The notes beneath the pieces were generated by a model. That model did no database searches. It saw only the letters and a program-made list of their open reading frames with translations, and had not been told where the DNA came from. A program made the position numbers and the translations under genes. From Mucilaginibacter pedocola (lineage in GTDB: Bacteria > Bacteroidota > Bacteroidia > Sphingobacteriales > Sphingobacteriaceae): a DNA stretch of 64,000 nt. Positions 9,475 to 19,020 of this stretch are shown piece by piece. Numbering within the stretch: the first letter of the stretch is position 1; each line of letters begins with the position of its first letter. The stretch covers positions 248,001-312,000 of the forward strand of contig NZ_MBTF01000037.1 in the NCBI RefSeq assembly GCF_002013915.1, read 5' to 3'.

Positions 9475-12186
9475 CTATTGATTACTAAACTTTATCCCCG
9501 CAACCCTTGCCGGTGTGCCGGTGAATACTAAATAAAGGTCGTCTTTACCTTGCGGAGTAGTTACCGGTACTTTCACATTATCAAGCCCTATAAAACTGCC
9601 CGAGAAGCTACCCAATAACTTACCGTCAGGTGCGCCCGAGTGTAGTTCTATAGTACCCGGTGCATCGGTGCCGCTGCTGCGTTTAGATAGCTTTAGTTCG
9701 ATGTTTTTGATGTCAGTAAGGTCGGTTTGAGCGAACTTGAAGTAGGCGCCTGCCTTTTTAACAACGGCGATGGTGCTGTCGCGGTTAAAGTTCATGTCGC
9801 TTGCGGCGCTCGCCTGCGATACATCCAGCACCGGTCCGCGCAATACTAAGATATTCTCGCCGCTTATGGCAGCAGCAGATGGGGTGCCCTTATCGGTATA
9901 AGCTGCGCGGAAAATAAAGCTGCCGTTATCGTTATCGCCTTTTGGTACCGTTGTAACGTAACTACCGCTTACCGGCATTGTTTTTTGCACTTTTTGCGGC
10001 GTTGCTGTACTTAAAATATAGCGTACAATGCTGCCCAGCTCGTTATTGGTTAAAGCAGGGTGGGCGGGCATCTCGGCATGGCCCCAGGTGCCCGAGCCAC
10101 CGTTTTTAATTTTCTTGCCCAGGTTGGCCACTGCCGATGCATCGTTCTTATATTTTTTTGCAACCTCGATGAACGATGGGCCAAGCACTTTTTTGTTTAC
10201 CGCGTGGCATGCTCTGCAATCGCTTTTGGCTATCAGCGCTATGCCGGCGGCGTATTTGGCCGTAGCATCAACACCCTGCTGCTTTTGGGCAATGGCCGTC
10301 ATGTTATACCCTTCCGAAAGATAGTTAGCACTTACCGATACCAGCGATGGCGAAATACGTTTATTGGCCAGGCTGCCGTCTTCCTTGTCTGTTACACTAA
10401 CCTTATAAGCAACAGTATTGCCGGGGAAGAAAAAGCTACTGTTGCCCTTAGTAAGCGTAACGGCAACAACAGGCGGCTCGTTACCTGCTTTCACGGTAAC
10501 CGAAGTACTGTTTTTAGCACCCTTTAAATCGGTAACGGTAAGGGTTGCCTTATACACGCCGGGCGAGGTAAAGGTTAAGCTTGGGTTTTCTTCTTTGGTA
10601 GTTTTAAATGGCTTGCCGCCTTTTGTTATCGTCCATTGGTAAGAGAGAATGTCGTCATCGTCAAAATCTTTGGTACCTGCCGATGATAGGTCGACCTTAA
10701 GCGGGGTAGCGCCGGCAGTTTTGCTGGCCGATGCCTGTACCTGTGGCTTACGGTTACCGCCGTTATATTCTATGCGGATCAGTTCAGCTTCGGGGTTATT
10801 GTTGAAATAGCCGTTACCATATTCCAATACATACAGGTCGCCTTCGGGGCCAAACTTCATATCAATGGGTCCACGCAGGTGCAACTCGGGCAAAAAGCGC
10901 TCCATCGATTTGTAATTGCCGTCGTCGTCTATATCTACCACATTTATCCAGCCGCGTACCCAATCGGTTATCAGCCATTTGCCTTCATAATAATCGGGGA
11001 AGGGGCGTTTGGCATTTTTAAAATCCTCTTTACGGAAAATGGGGCCACCCACGGCACTGTTACCACCAGTCTCCATCAGCGGGAACTCTTTGCTCACGCC
11101 TTTTGCATACCAAATAAAGGCAGGCGTAGCGGGTGGCAGTTCGATGTTTCCGGTATTGTTTGGTGAATGGTTTTCGGGATGCGCAGCGTTAAAGAAATCG
11201 CCCGATTGCTTGGTGGCGAAATCATATTTACGATAAGCTTTGTTATCGCCAACAAAATATGGCCAGCCGTAGTTGCCCGGCTTTTTGGCCTGGTTAAACT
11301 CATCGTACGATTGCGGGCCGCGTTTCTCCATATTATCCTGCGAGCCATCGGGGCCAACCTCGCCCCAGTAAAGCCAGCCAGTTTTGCTATCAATAGTTAA
11401 ACGCCATGGGTTACGGTTACCCATGGTATAAATTTCGGGCTTGGTTTTGGGCGTACCCGGCGCGAACAGGTTGCCTGCAGGTATGGTATAGCTACCATCG
11501 GCTTGCGGGTGTATGCGCAGTATCTTACCACGCAGGTCGTTTGTATTACCCGATGATTTTTGCGAATCTTCCGGCGACATGCCCGGGCGCTCATCCAACG
11601 GAGTGAAACCATCGCTGGCGCGCGAGAAGGTGTTGTCGCCCGTGCTCAGGTACAGGTTCTTATCTTTGTCGAACAGCATACCGCCCCCTACGTGGCAGCA
11701 CTCTTCGCGCTGGGTGGGTACATCAAGTATAGTTTTTTTGGTGTTCAGCAAAATCTCTTTGCCCAGCCAGGTGTAGCGTTCCAGCGTGTTTTTGGCAACA
11801 TCGCCTACGGGAGCGTAGTAAATATATATCCAGTGGTTGGTATCATAATCAGGGTCTAAAATAATGCCTTGCATACCGTCTTCGCCCTCGCTTACTTCGC
11901 CTTTCTTATTTACGTATTTGGTGCTCACGGCAAAATCGCCAATAACGGTTATCTTGTTGGTAGCGGGGGTGTATAATTTTATTTTGCCTTTGCGTTCGGC
12001 ATAAATAACGCGTCCGTCTTTCATGATCTGGAATTGCATAGGCTCTTGCACGCCTTGTGCCAGCACAACTTTGGTAAAACGGTTATCCTCGGGCTTTTTA
12101 GCCGATTGTGCATACGAGGCGGTACCGCTTGCTGTTATTAGTAAAAAAGCAGGCAATGCTTTTAAAAGTTTTTTAGGATTAAACAT
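9475..12186 (-). CDS. PQQ-dependent sugar dehydrogenase with PKD, cytochrome c and CBM-like domains
   Basis: A signal peptide (to about residue 26) is followed by a soluble-glucose-dehydrogenase beta-propeller (about 35-480; note EECCHVGGGMLFDKDKNLYLSTGD and MGNRNPWRLTID). Next come a PKD domain (about 487-570), a monohaem cytochrome c (CRACH haem motif with distal Met in AEMPAHPALT), and a C-terminal carbohydrate-binding-like sandwich. The fusion fits an extracytoplasmic enzyme that oxidises an aldose through PQQ and passes electrons to its own haem. The 903-residue length fits this architecture. It is monocistronic, with a 287-bp divergent spacer to the next gene. Confidence 0.88.
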   Translation of the reverse strand: MFNPKKLLKALPAFLLITASGTASYAQSAKKPEDNRFTKVVLAQGVQEPMQFQIMKDGRVIYAERKGKIKLYTPATNKITVIGDFAVSTKYVNKKGEVSEGEDGMQGIILDPDYDTNHWIYIYYAPVGDVAKNTLERYTWLGKEILLNTKKTILDVPTQREECCHVGGGMLFDKDKNLYLSTGDNTFSRASDGFTPLDERPGMSPEDSQKSSGNTNDLRGKILRIHPQADGSYTIPAGNLFAPGTPKTKPEIYTMGNRNPWRLTIDSKTGWLYWGEVGPDGSQDNMEKRGPQSYDEFNQAKKPGNYGWPYFVGDNKAYRKYDFATKQSGDFFNAAHPENHSPNNTGNIELPPATPAFIWYAKGVSKEFPLMETGGNSAVGGPIFRKEDFKNAKRPFPDYYEGKWLITDWVRGWINVVDIDDDGNYKSMERFLPELHLRGPIDMKFGPEGDLYVLEYGNGYFNNNPEAELIRIEYNGGNRKPQVQASASKTAGATPLKVDLSSAGTKDFDDDDILSYQWTITKGGKPFKTTKEENPSLTFTSPGVYKATLTVTDLKGAKNSTSVTVKAGNEPPVVAVTLTKGNSSFFFPGNTVAYKVSVTDKEDGSLANKRISPSLVSVSANYLSEGYNMTAIAQKQQGVDATAKYAAGIALIAKSDCRACHAVNKKVLGPSFIEVAKKYKNDASAVANLGKKIKNGGSGTWGHAEMPAHPALTNNELGSIVRYILSTATPQKVQKTMPVSGSYVTTVPKGDNDNGSFIFRAAYTDKGTPSAAAISGENILVLRGPVLDVSQASAASDMNFNRDSTIAVVKKAGAYFKFAQTDLTDIKNIELKLSKRSSGTDAPGTIELHSGAPDGKLLGSFSGSFIGLDNVKVPVTTPQGKDDLYLVFTGTPARVAGIKFSNQ

Positions 12187-12473
12187 GGTTAAAAGAGATG
12201 TGATTAGTTGAGATAAATGCCCCAGCCAAAATACCTTTTTTCGGGCATATATAAATGGAATATTTTATTTAGTTATTTTTACTAAATGAGTATAATGATG
12301 GATATTCCGGTGATTTGAAGTTGAGGCTGAATTGAGGTTCGGGTGCTACCAACACTTGATAATTACCATTCATCTACTTTCCTTTCCGTTCCTCTACTTT
12401 TACCCCAATCATCTTTTTTATTCAAGCCATTTTGCCGTAAATTCATCTAACCAATTACAAAGCCCGTTCCCTT

Positions 12474-12977
12474 ATGAAAAGGCATCAACTTACCCTGTTA
12501 CTCATCGCCGCTGCAGGCTTGTGTTTGCTTATGGCGTTAAAAAGCCCTACGGTGGAGATGTCCACATCCGAAACGTATAAAGGCAACAGCCCCTGCGGCA
12601 ATTATATAAAGCCAATATTGGGGATAGCCTCCGGCGCCGATTGCGAGCGGGTAAGCTGGCAATTGGTACTTTATACCAACGAGGAAAAGCAGCCCGCCGG
12701 GTTTAAGCTAACCGGAGTTTACGGCATGCAACAACAGGGGGGCCCCGGTTTTATAGGCGGTGGCAAAGCATTCTCCGTAGAGGGGAATTGGCAACTAACA
12801 AAAGGTTCCAAAGCCAACCCGGAGGCCGGTGTTTACCAATTAGTAACCAAAAGTAGAGGCCATGTGCTGAGTTTCGTTAAAATGAATGATGATATCATAC
12901 ATCTGCTTTATACCGATGGCAGCCTGATGGTAGGCAACGGAGGATGGAGCTATACACTAAACAGAGTAAAACAATGA
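12474..12977 (+). CDS. Small secreted protein, NlpE-like fold possible (first of a coupled pair)
   Basis: The 167-residue product has a signal segment (residues 7-22) and a body with spaced strands: SPCGNYIKP, VSWQLVLYTNEE, AFSVEGNWQL, GVYQLVTKS, IIHLLYTDGSLMVG. This order, with PCG near the start, recalls the small beta-barrel of NlpE N-terminal proteins, but the similarity is weak. It is a paralogue of the following protein (shared SPC, W-x-L-x-L-Y, VYQL and YT-x-NR positions) and its TGA overlaps the next ATG. Confidence 0.65.
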   Translation: MKRHQLTLLLIAAAGLCLLMALKSPTVEMSTSETYKGNSPCGNYIKPILGIASGADCERVSWQLVLYTNEEKQPAGFKLTGVYGMQQQGGPGFIGGGKAFSVEGNWQLTKGSKANPEAGVYQLVTKSRGHVLSFVKMNDDIIHLLYTDGSLMVGNGGWSYTLNRVKQ

Positions 12978-13474
12978 AAAAGATATTTTTGATCATATTG
13001 ATCTGGATGGTCCCGGCCATTCTTTTTGCACAAACCGAAGTGGAAGGTAATGTTCCCGAGAAAACCACCTCGCTTAAAAAACTGCCTTTCGGCCCTTCTG
13101 TTGTAGGGGTATTTGATGGGCGCAGCCCCTGCCAGGGCATGGCAAAAGAATTGCAGATAACCGTTAGCCCCGAATGTTTTAAAATAAAATGGCGGCTGAT
13201 ACTCTACCAGGATTCGGTAACAAAGGCTCCTACGACTTACCACTTTGAAGGTATCGTATACCGCAACCCGGCTCGCGAGGGTAAATGGGCCATAATCCGT
13301 GGCACAAAAGATAGGCCCAATGCCATAGTTTATCAACTGGACCCCGACAAGCCAGAGAAGAGTATCTACATCTTAAAAGGCGATGATAACGTCCTCTTTT
13401 TCCTCGACAGAAACCGCAACCTGATGCCGGGCGACGAAAACTTTGCTTATACGTTTAACAGGACGAGGCCATAG
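12974..13474 (+). CDS. Small secreted protein, paralogue of the preceding gene
   Basis: ATG 12974 overlaps the upstream TGA as ATGA, so translation is probably coupled; this start also gives a clean signal peptide (MKKIFLIILIWMVPAILFAQ). An ATG ten codons earlier is less likely because it would lie inside the previous gene. The 166-residue product shares GRSPCQG, KWRLILYQD, AIVYQLD and FAYTFNR with its neighbour. Function is unknown; a periplasmic envelope-stress role is only a guess from the fold resemblance. Confidence 0.65.
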   Translation: MKKIFLIILIWMVPAILFAQTEVEGNVPEKTTSLKKLPFGPSVVGVFDGRSPCQGMAKELQITVSPECFKIKWRLILYQDSVTKAPTTYHFEGIVYRNPAREGKWAIIRGTKDRPNAIVYQLDPDKPEKSIYILKGDDNVLFFLDRNRNLMPGDENFAYTFNRTRP

Positions 13475-13495
13475 GTACTTTCTAACTTTAGGTAT

Positions 13496-13585
13496 TCCCG
13501 CGGGGCATCTTTGAAAAAGAACCCTGCGGGAGATATTATTCCTATCCCGTCTCCGCAGGGTCTCTTTGCAAAAGGACCCTGCGGA
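13496..13585. repeat. Two adjacent GC-rich hairpins, REP-like or bidirectional terminator
   Basis: TCCCGCGGGG (13496-13505) pairs with CCCTGCGGGA (13522-13531) with one mismatch, and TCCGCAGGGTC (13552-13562) pairs perfectly with GACCCTGCGGA (13575-13585). The two units also resemble each other as direct repeats (CTTTGAAAAAG and CTTTGCAAAAG loops). They fill the gap between two convergent genes and the second is followed by a T-run. They may terminate both transcripts or be a dispersed palindromic repeat of this genome. Confidence 0.65.
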
Positions 13586-13610
13586 AGGATGATTTTTTAA
13601 AAACCGATAA

Positions 13611-16121
13611 TTACACAACCCCACCCATCAAAGGATCCGTTTTACCTGCGGCCCCGGTTTCCACTCGTCCTGCAAAACGCTCTTCAAAATTATCGAAGCC
13701 TTTTACGCGTACGCTATGGTCGTACCAGTTGTGGCTTTTGCTGAGATTTACAATAATGGTTGTGCTGGCACCGGCAGCAATGGTTTTGCTGATGCTACCC
13801 GTTTTGTAGCTGTTATCTGCAAGGGTAACGGTGTGCGCTGTTTTATCGCTATTGGTAATAGTTACTGCAATGTTGCCGGTCAGTTTGCCGGTGTTTATGC
13901 GGCTTGCTTCGTATTTGCAGCTTACTTTTACCAAAAGGTTTTTACTGTCGCCTTTTAGCTCGCGGTAGAAGCCGTTAGGGGCGTAAACGCGCAGGTGGTA
14001 TTGGCCGTTCTCAAAATCACTGATCTTCCATTCATCGGTAAGGGTATCGCCCGGCGCTACGCTGTAATCCCACACGCGCAGGGTTTCCTGCTGGTAAGGG
14101 TTCATGGCGTAAACCCTAAACGGCGAGCCCGTTGCTTTTGCGCCAAACACTTTGTTGCCTGCCTTAAAGCTTAAGTTAAGGGTGTTTTTAGCATGGTCGA
14201 ACAGGCTGTTGGTATACAATTCATATGGCAGCGCACAAGCATTGCGCGTGCCTTTTTCTTGCTTAGGGAAATAAGGCGACGACTGGTGATTGGTATTTAT
14301 CTGTGCCAATTCATCCGCGTTTAGCTTTTTAAAATCGCCGGGGGCATCCTTGAATTTTGCCTGGTGTATACCTTCTATAAAGGCTTTTTTATCCAGAAAT
14401 ACCGGGCGGTTAACCTTCTCGCCGTTATAAGGGCGGAAGGCCGAAGTAAGGTCGCCGCAGATGGTACGGCGCCATTGGGTTATGTTTTCTTCCGTTACCT
14501 GCTTGCCATATTTCTTTGCCAAAAAGTGCTCTACAAATTGTATAGACGAAGTATGGTCGAATACTTCCGAACATACAAAGCCACCGCGTGTCCATGGCGA
14601 GGCAATGATCATAGGCACACGATACCCCAAGCCTATAGGTCCCTCGCGCAGGCTGCTGCCATTGCCCGATGGGTCGGTTTGCTGCTCTTTAGTGGCGAAG
14701 TCCATTTTAGGGTCGATACCTTTTGATACTTTCCCGGTATTGGCTTTATAAGGGTTGGGCACTACGTATGGCGGCACATGGTCAAAGTAGCCGTCGTTCT
14801 CATCGTAAGTAACAATAAAGATGGTCTTCTTCCAGGTCTCGGGGTTATCCAGTAATATCTCCATGGCTTCGCTCACGTATTGCGGGCCAAACCATGGCTC
14901 GCCCGGGTGGTCGGACAGGTTGGCTGGCGGCATCAACCATGATACTGTTGGCAGGGTGCCATTTTTTACATCCTCTCTAAACTGGTGGAAAATATCGCCT
15001 TTGGGCAGGTTAAGCTCGCGCTCGGTGCCATTGTCGGTATATTTAAACAGTTCCAGGTTATGGTAATCCGGGTCTTTAATATTGGTGCTGAAGGCTTTGG
15101 TGTTAAGCGCTTGTGACGTTGGCGAAAGGCTTACAAAGCTTTCTTTGGTGTACTTGGCGATGGCGGTTTCTATGTTGGCCTGTACTTTTTTGGCCGCTGC
15201 CAGCCTCGATTTTGCACGCTCGTCGGTAGCGCTTTCCAGTTCGGCTATTTGTTTGGCAATGCTTTCCTTTTTTAGTTGCAGGTTGGCTACGCCGCCCTCG
15301 TGCAGGCGCACGTTGTACTGCTTATAATATTCCAGCACGTTGGTGCCGAAGTTGCTCAGCCAGTCCGATTCTTCGCCTTTTAGCCCGTAGCCCATGGTTA
15401 TTTCGTTCTGGTACACTTTCCAGCTTACGCCATGTTGTTCCAGCCTTTCGGGGAAAGTGCTCTATTCCAGTTCAGGGTATTCGTAATTGCTTACGTTCCA
15501 CAAATGGGCAATGCCTTCGGGTGTGTTTTTTTCGCGTACGGTGCCGGTCATCCAATAGTGGCGGTTGCTGTGTGTGCCGGTTATGCTCGAGCAAAAATTT
15601 TGGTCGCACACGGTAAAGGCATCGGCAAGGGAATAGTAAAACGGAAAGTCTTCGCGTTCGCCGTAGCCCAGGGTAAGCGGCATTTCGCTGTAAGCTTTGC
15701 TGCGTGCCATTTTTACGTGCAGCCATTTATCGTATTTGCCGCCGTTCATGGCATCGGTTTGGTCGGTCCAGCCATGCGGGAGCGAACCCATCCAGGCAAT
15801 TTTGGTATCCTTTACATTCAGGCGGCTCGGGCCGTAGGTATCGCCGCCTTTAGTGGTTTGCAGCCATACTTTATTTTTATCGGGCAGGTTTATGGCACGC
15901 GGGTCGTTAAAGCCGCGTACGCCCTGCAACATACCCAACTGGTGGTCAAACGAGCGGTTCTCCTGCATCAGGAATACAATATGCTCGGCATCGTAAAAGG
16001 TGCTGCCTACAGCAGGGTTGATAGCCATAGCGCGCTGAATAACCGGAGGCAGCATATTTACCACAGCCGCACCGCCCGATAGCAGGGCTGCCTTCTTTAA
16101 AAAATCTCTTCTCGAATTCAT
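13611..16121 (-). pseudogene. Phosphocholine-type phospholipase C, interrupted by an in-frame amber codon
   Basis: Codons from 16121 to 15465 encode the N-terminal 219 residues: a twin-arginine signal (NSRRDFLKKAALLSGG), the alkaline-phosphatase-superfamily core (EHIVFLMQENRSFDHQLG) and HYWMTG. After YPELE the frame meets TAG (15464-15462) and then continues without shift as STFPERLEQHGVSWKVYQ to the normal C-terminus at 13611, including two C-terminal beta domains. Homologues have Trp at this position, so TGG to TAG explains the break. The whole would be about 836 residues, normal for the family. It should otherwise cleave phosphocholine lipids outside the cytoplasm. It is either a recent pseudogene or a sequencing error. 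Confidence 0.88.
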
Positions 16122-16377
16122 GGAGTAAATACTAATGTTTACCCGGCAAATGTATAATGAACAGCCCGGCCATATATTAGCATAGGGTTAAGATACGAAG
16201 GTAGGCTGTAACTTAAGTGTTACCCGATTATCTTCTATACAACACTTAGTTGTTAATTGTTAATTAAAATTATAGAAACTATCTAATAGTTAAATCCGTA
16301 AATAAGGATGCAGTCGATAGTGCCTGCATTTAATTATTGGATAAGCATAGGCGACCCCCCTGTGCTGTGTAACGGAT

Positions 16378-16617
16378 ATGAAATATAATGGGAAAGTGCT
16401 TGCGATGACTATTCGCGAGCGTAGGTTGGGGTTGAACTATTCGCAGGAATATGTGGCCGGGAAATTGGAGATGTCGCAAAACGCTTACAGTAAACTTGAA
16501 CTGGGCCAAACAGGCATAACCTTAGGGAAGTTCATTGTTTTGTGCGAAGCCCTGGAGATAGATATGATAGATATGTTGGAGAGTTATCGCAGCAATCTTC
16601 CGGCTGATGAGAGGTAG
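16378..16617 (+). CDS. Single-domain XRE-type HTH regulator (copy 1)
   Basis: The 79-residue protein is almost only a Cro/CI helix-turn-helix: RERRLGLNYSQEYVAGKLEMSQNAYSKLELGQTGIT, residues about 13-50, then a short tail. It is a close paralogue of the next gene. No toxin or other partner is adjacent, so it is likely a stand-alone DNA-binding regulator. The 256-bp gap before it holds no gene I can support. Confidence 0.85.
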   Translation: MKYNGKVLAMTIRERRLGLNYSQEYVAGKLEMSQNAYSKLELGQTGITLGKFIVLCEALEIDMIDMLESYRSNLPADER

Positions 16618-16724
16618 GCAACTGTTAAAAGTTATAAGTAAAAACTATTACCGCGCAGATGCCGTATCTATGTAAAAATACTGACCCTGCTCTGCTTAGT
16701 TTATTACCTATAAATCAATCTTAA

Positions 16725-16946
16725 ATGTTTAACGGAAAACTATTGGCGATGGCCATTCGCAGCCGCCGCCTGCAGCTAAATTACACGCAGGAGTATATTG
16801 CGTACAAACTCAATATGTCGCAAAACGCGTATAGTAAACTGGAACTGGGTTATACATCAGTTACCGTTGAGCGCTTTGTAGAGCTATGCGGCGCGCTGCA
16901 GGTTGATGTGCACGATATGCTGAAACCGGGATTACAAGTAGCCTAA
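16725..16946 (+). CDS. Single-domain XRE-type HTH regulator (copy 2)
   Basis: The 73-residue protein repeats the layout of the preceding gene (FNGKLLAMAIRSRRLQLNY, then NMSQNAYSKLELGYTSVTVERF), with identical residues through the recognition helix (MSQNAYSKLELG). A tandem duplication with little change in the DNA-contact helix suggests both copies bind the same or very similar sites. Confidence 0.85.
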   Translation: MFNGKLLAMAIRSRRLQLNYTQEYIAYKLNMSQNAYSKLELGYTSVTVERFVELCGALQVDVHDMLKPGLQVA

Positions 16947-17069
16947 TTGCTAATTTAAAGCTACAGGTATCGGCTTAGTTTTAGATTTTTCTTACACCCG
17001 TTTTTACACCTGGTTTAAAAGCTTGTAGAAGAAAAGTGTGTTTTTTGGCTGAAATAGCCGTTTTTGAAG

Positions 17070-17153
17070 TGCCCAGAACGAGATTCGAACTCGTACATCC
17101 TTACGAATGCCACCCCCTCAAGATGGTGCGTCTACCAATTTCGCCACCTGGGC
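17070..17153 (-). tRNA. tRNA-Leu (GAG)
   Basis: Read on the minus strand the 84-nt sequence folds as a class II tRNA: acceptor GCCCAGG with TCTGGGC, anticodon loop TTGAGGG (anticodon GAG), a long variable arm, and a GTTCGAATC T-loop. The CCA end is not encoded. Confidence 0.93.
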
Positions 17154-17162
17154 ATTATTACA

Positions 17163-17210
17163 AGTAAAAAGCCTCAAGTAGAAAGTAAAACCAACTTAAG
17201 GCTTTTTACT
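17163..17210. terminator. Hairpin between the two tRNA-Leu genes
   Basis: AGTAAAAAGCCTCAAGT (17163-17179) pairs with ACTTAAGGCTTTTTACT (17194-17210) with one mismatch. The T-rich 3' arm on the minus strand fits a terminator for tRNA-Leu(CAG), lying just before tRNA-Leu(GAG). Confidence 0.6.
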
Positions 17211-17235
17211 TTTTACTCAAGACTTTTATTGGATG

Positions 17236-17319
17236 TGCCCGAAGAGAGACTCGAACTCTCAAGAGACAATTCTCAACGGCTTCTGAGACCGCAACGTTTA
17301 CCAATTTCGCCATCCGGGC
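17236..17319 (-). tRNA. tRNA-Leu (CAG)
   Basis: On the minus strand this 84-nt class II tRNA has acceptor GCCCGGA with TTCGGGC, anticodon loop CTCAGAA (anticodon CAG), a long variable arm and GTTCGAGTC T-loop. CCA is not encoded. It lies 82 bp from tRNA-Leu(GAG) on the same strand. Confidence 0.93.
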
Positions 17320-17531
17320 ATTTTAGAACAATTTTCCGCGCGTTTATCACTTGCGGGTTGCAAATATAAGCGTTTACGGCATCCAAAGAAAAATAAATGT
17401 AAAAAAGAGGAATTTACGTTTTGGAGCTTATTACTTTAAGTTTTTCCCTGTAAAATGATGGTAAAACGGGGTACTCTTTCGAAAAATCGTGGCTATATTG
17501 GCATTCCAAGCAAAATTTGGGCTCCTATTAC

Positions 17532-18551
17532 ATGAAAACAAGTACTATCCTCAAAACATTATTGGTAGCGCTGTTATGCACAAGCGCAAATTTAAAAGCA
17601 CAAACCGTTCAGTTAGTGCAGCAAGAGCGCAAAACAAGTATACGCGGCTTATCGGTAGTTGATGATAACGTAGCTTGGGTAAGCGGCAGCCGCGGAAATA
17701 TTGGCATTAGTGCCGATGGGGGCAAAACCTGGGCCTGGCAGCAAATAAAAGGGTACGAGAAATCGGACTTTAGGGATATTGAAGCCTTCTCGGACAAAGA
17801 AGCCATTATTATGAGCTCGGGCACCCCGGCGGTTATTTTAAAAACCTTAGACGGCGGTAACACCTGGCAGGAGAAATACAATAAAACAGATAGCGCCTAT
17901 TTTTTAGATGCGATGGATTTTGCAGATAAAAAGCATGGCTTCATTATGGGCGATGCAATTAAAGGGAAAGTTTTACTGCTGGAAACCAAAGATGGCGGCG
18001 ATACCTGGTCGGAGCTTGCCGGTGCCCCCGATGCTTTACCAAACGAAGGGGGCTTTGCCGCCAGCGGAACGTGTTTAAGGGTAAATGGTAAGTCGATAAG
18101 TATTGTAACCGGGGGAGGGGTTAGCCGCTTGCTAACATCGCCCATAAATAATATAAAATGGCAGGCATCTGTAGTGCCACTTACCAATGGTGCGGCCAGC
18201 CGGGGTGCATTTTCGGTGGCATTTTCTAAAAATGGGTCGGTAATTGTTGGTGGAAACTACTCAAAAGACGCTGTTGCCGATTCTGTGGCTTATTTATTCC
18301 CAAAACAGCAAGCGGGCAATAAAGGTAGTTTTCCGGAGGTTAGTCCGGCGGGTTATCAGTCTTGCGTTGAGTACCTTACGGGTGATATTTTTCTTGCAAC
18401 GGGTACGTCCGGAACTAATTTATCTACCGATAATGGGAGAAAATGGGTTAAAATTGATGGCAAAAGTTACAACGTTTGCCGTAGGGCTAAGCACGGAAAC
18501 CTGGTTTTGTTAGCAGGTGATGGCGGCAAAATAGGTATTTACAAACCTTAG
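17532..18551 (+). CDS. YCF48/BNR-type beta-propeller secreted protein
   Basis: ATG 17532 gives a good signal peptide (KTSTILKTLLVALLCTSANLKAQ); the frame upstream extends only to a TTG. The 339-residue body contains repeated sialidase/BNR-like elements (SADGGKTWAW, TLDGGNTWQE, TKDGGDTWSE, STDNGRKWVK) spaced about 50-90 residues apart, as in YCF48-like propellers often annotated as oxidoreductases. No catalytic residues can be assigned. It is monocistronic, just before tRNA-Lys. Confidence 0.82.
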   Translation: MKTSTILKTLLVALLCTSANLKAQTVQLVQQERKTSIRGLSVVDDNVAWVSGSRGNIGISADGGKTWAWQQIKGYEKSDFRDIEAFSDKEAIIMSSGTPAVILKTLDGGNTWQEKYNKTDSAYFLDAMDFADKKHGFIMGDAIKGKVLLLETKDGGDTWSELAGAPDALPNEGGFAASGTCLRVNGKSISIVTGGGVSRLLTSPINNIKWQASVVPLTNGAASRGAFSVAFSKNGSVIVGGNYSKDAVADSVAYLFPKQQAGNKGSFPEVSPAGYQSCVEYLTGDIFLATGTSGTNLSTDNGRKWVKIDGKSYNVCRRAKHGNLVLLAGDGGKIGIYKP

Positions 18552-18686
18552 ATACTGATAATGAAAGCCTTAAAAATTTATTAAAAATAAATGTAAAAAA
18601 GGTTTGCAGGGAATATATAATCGGCGTATATTTGCACCACTTTAAACGGAAACGGTAACACTACCGAAACACAAGTTGAAAAGGAT

Positions 18687-18759
18687 GATTCCGTAGCTCA
18701 GCCGGTAGAGCATAACACTTTTAATGTTGGGGTCCTGGGTTCGAGTCCCAGCGGGATCA
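18687..18759 (+). tRNA. tRNA-Lys (TTT), integration target
   Basis: The 73-nt gene folds as a standard tRNA: acceptor GATTCCG with CGGGATC, anticodon loop CTTTTAA (anticodon TTT), T-arm CTGGG/CCCAG with loop TTCGAGT. Its last 15 bases plus one are repeated at 28,682, marking it as the target of the integrated element; the tRNA is restored intact on the left side. Confidence 0.95.
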
Positions 18760-18760
18760 C
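18745..18760 (+). repeat. attL: 16-bp direct repeat at the tRNA-Lys 3' end
   Basis: GTCCCAGCGGGATCAC at 18745-18760 is identical to 28682-28697. It covers the 3' T-arm and acceptor of tRNA-Lys, the common crossover site for tyrosine integrases. Confidence 0.88.
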
Positions 18761-18767
18761 TCCAAAC

Positions 18768-18797
18768 CCTCTCTACACAGCGTAGAGGGGGTTTTTT
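18768..18797 (+). terminator. Rho-independent terminator after tRNA-Lys
   Basis: CCCTCTCTAC and GTAGAGGGGG form a stem around a 5-nt loop, followed by TTTTTT. It lies inside the element, so the element supplies its own terminator for the restored tRNA; the original chromosomal one is probably that at 28,721. Confidence 0.8.
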
Positions 18798-18985
18798 GCT
18801 TTATTTTGTGCGGAATTTGTGCGGAATATTGATTGATGCTGATATTGCAGGCTATTTATTGGCAAATCAGTCCACCTATTCTTATGCCGGTTAACGCCGC
18901 CTTTTAATTGCCTATCGGCTTGCAGCTGGTCCCACTAAAATTTTAAAGAAAAGTGTGTTTTTAAGCGATTTTTTTGCTCGAAAAG

Positions 18986-19017
18986 TTGTGTAATCCGCTA
19001 TAAATTAGGTATATTTA
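18986..19017 (+). promoter_or_regulatory. Promoter-like boxes before the structured RNA region
   Basis: TTG (18986-18988) and TATATTTA (19010-19017) are 21 bp apart, close to the Bacteroidota consensus TTTG/TAnnTTTG. The predicted start, about 19,022, coincides with the left arm of the inverted repeat that closes the RNA candidate. Confidence 0.5.
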
Positions 19018-19020
19018 TAT

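Noticed and set aside
13611..15416. Separate gene for the downstream half of phospholipase C
   Set aside because: The frame continues without shift across the TAG and both halves make one family-length protein; the apparent Met start is internal.
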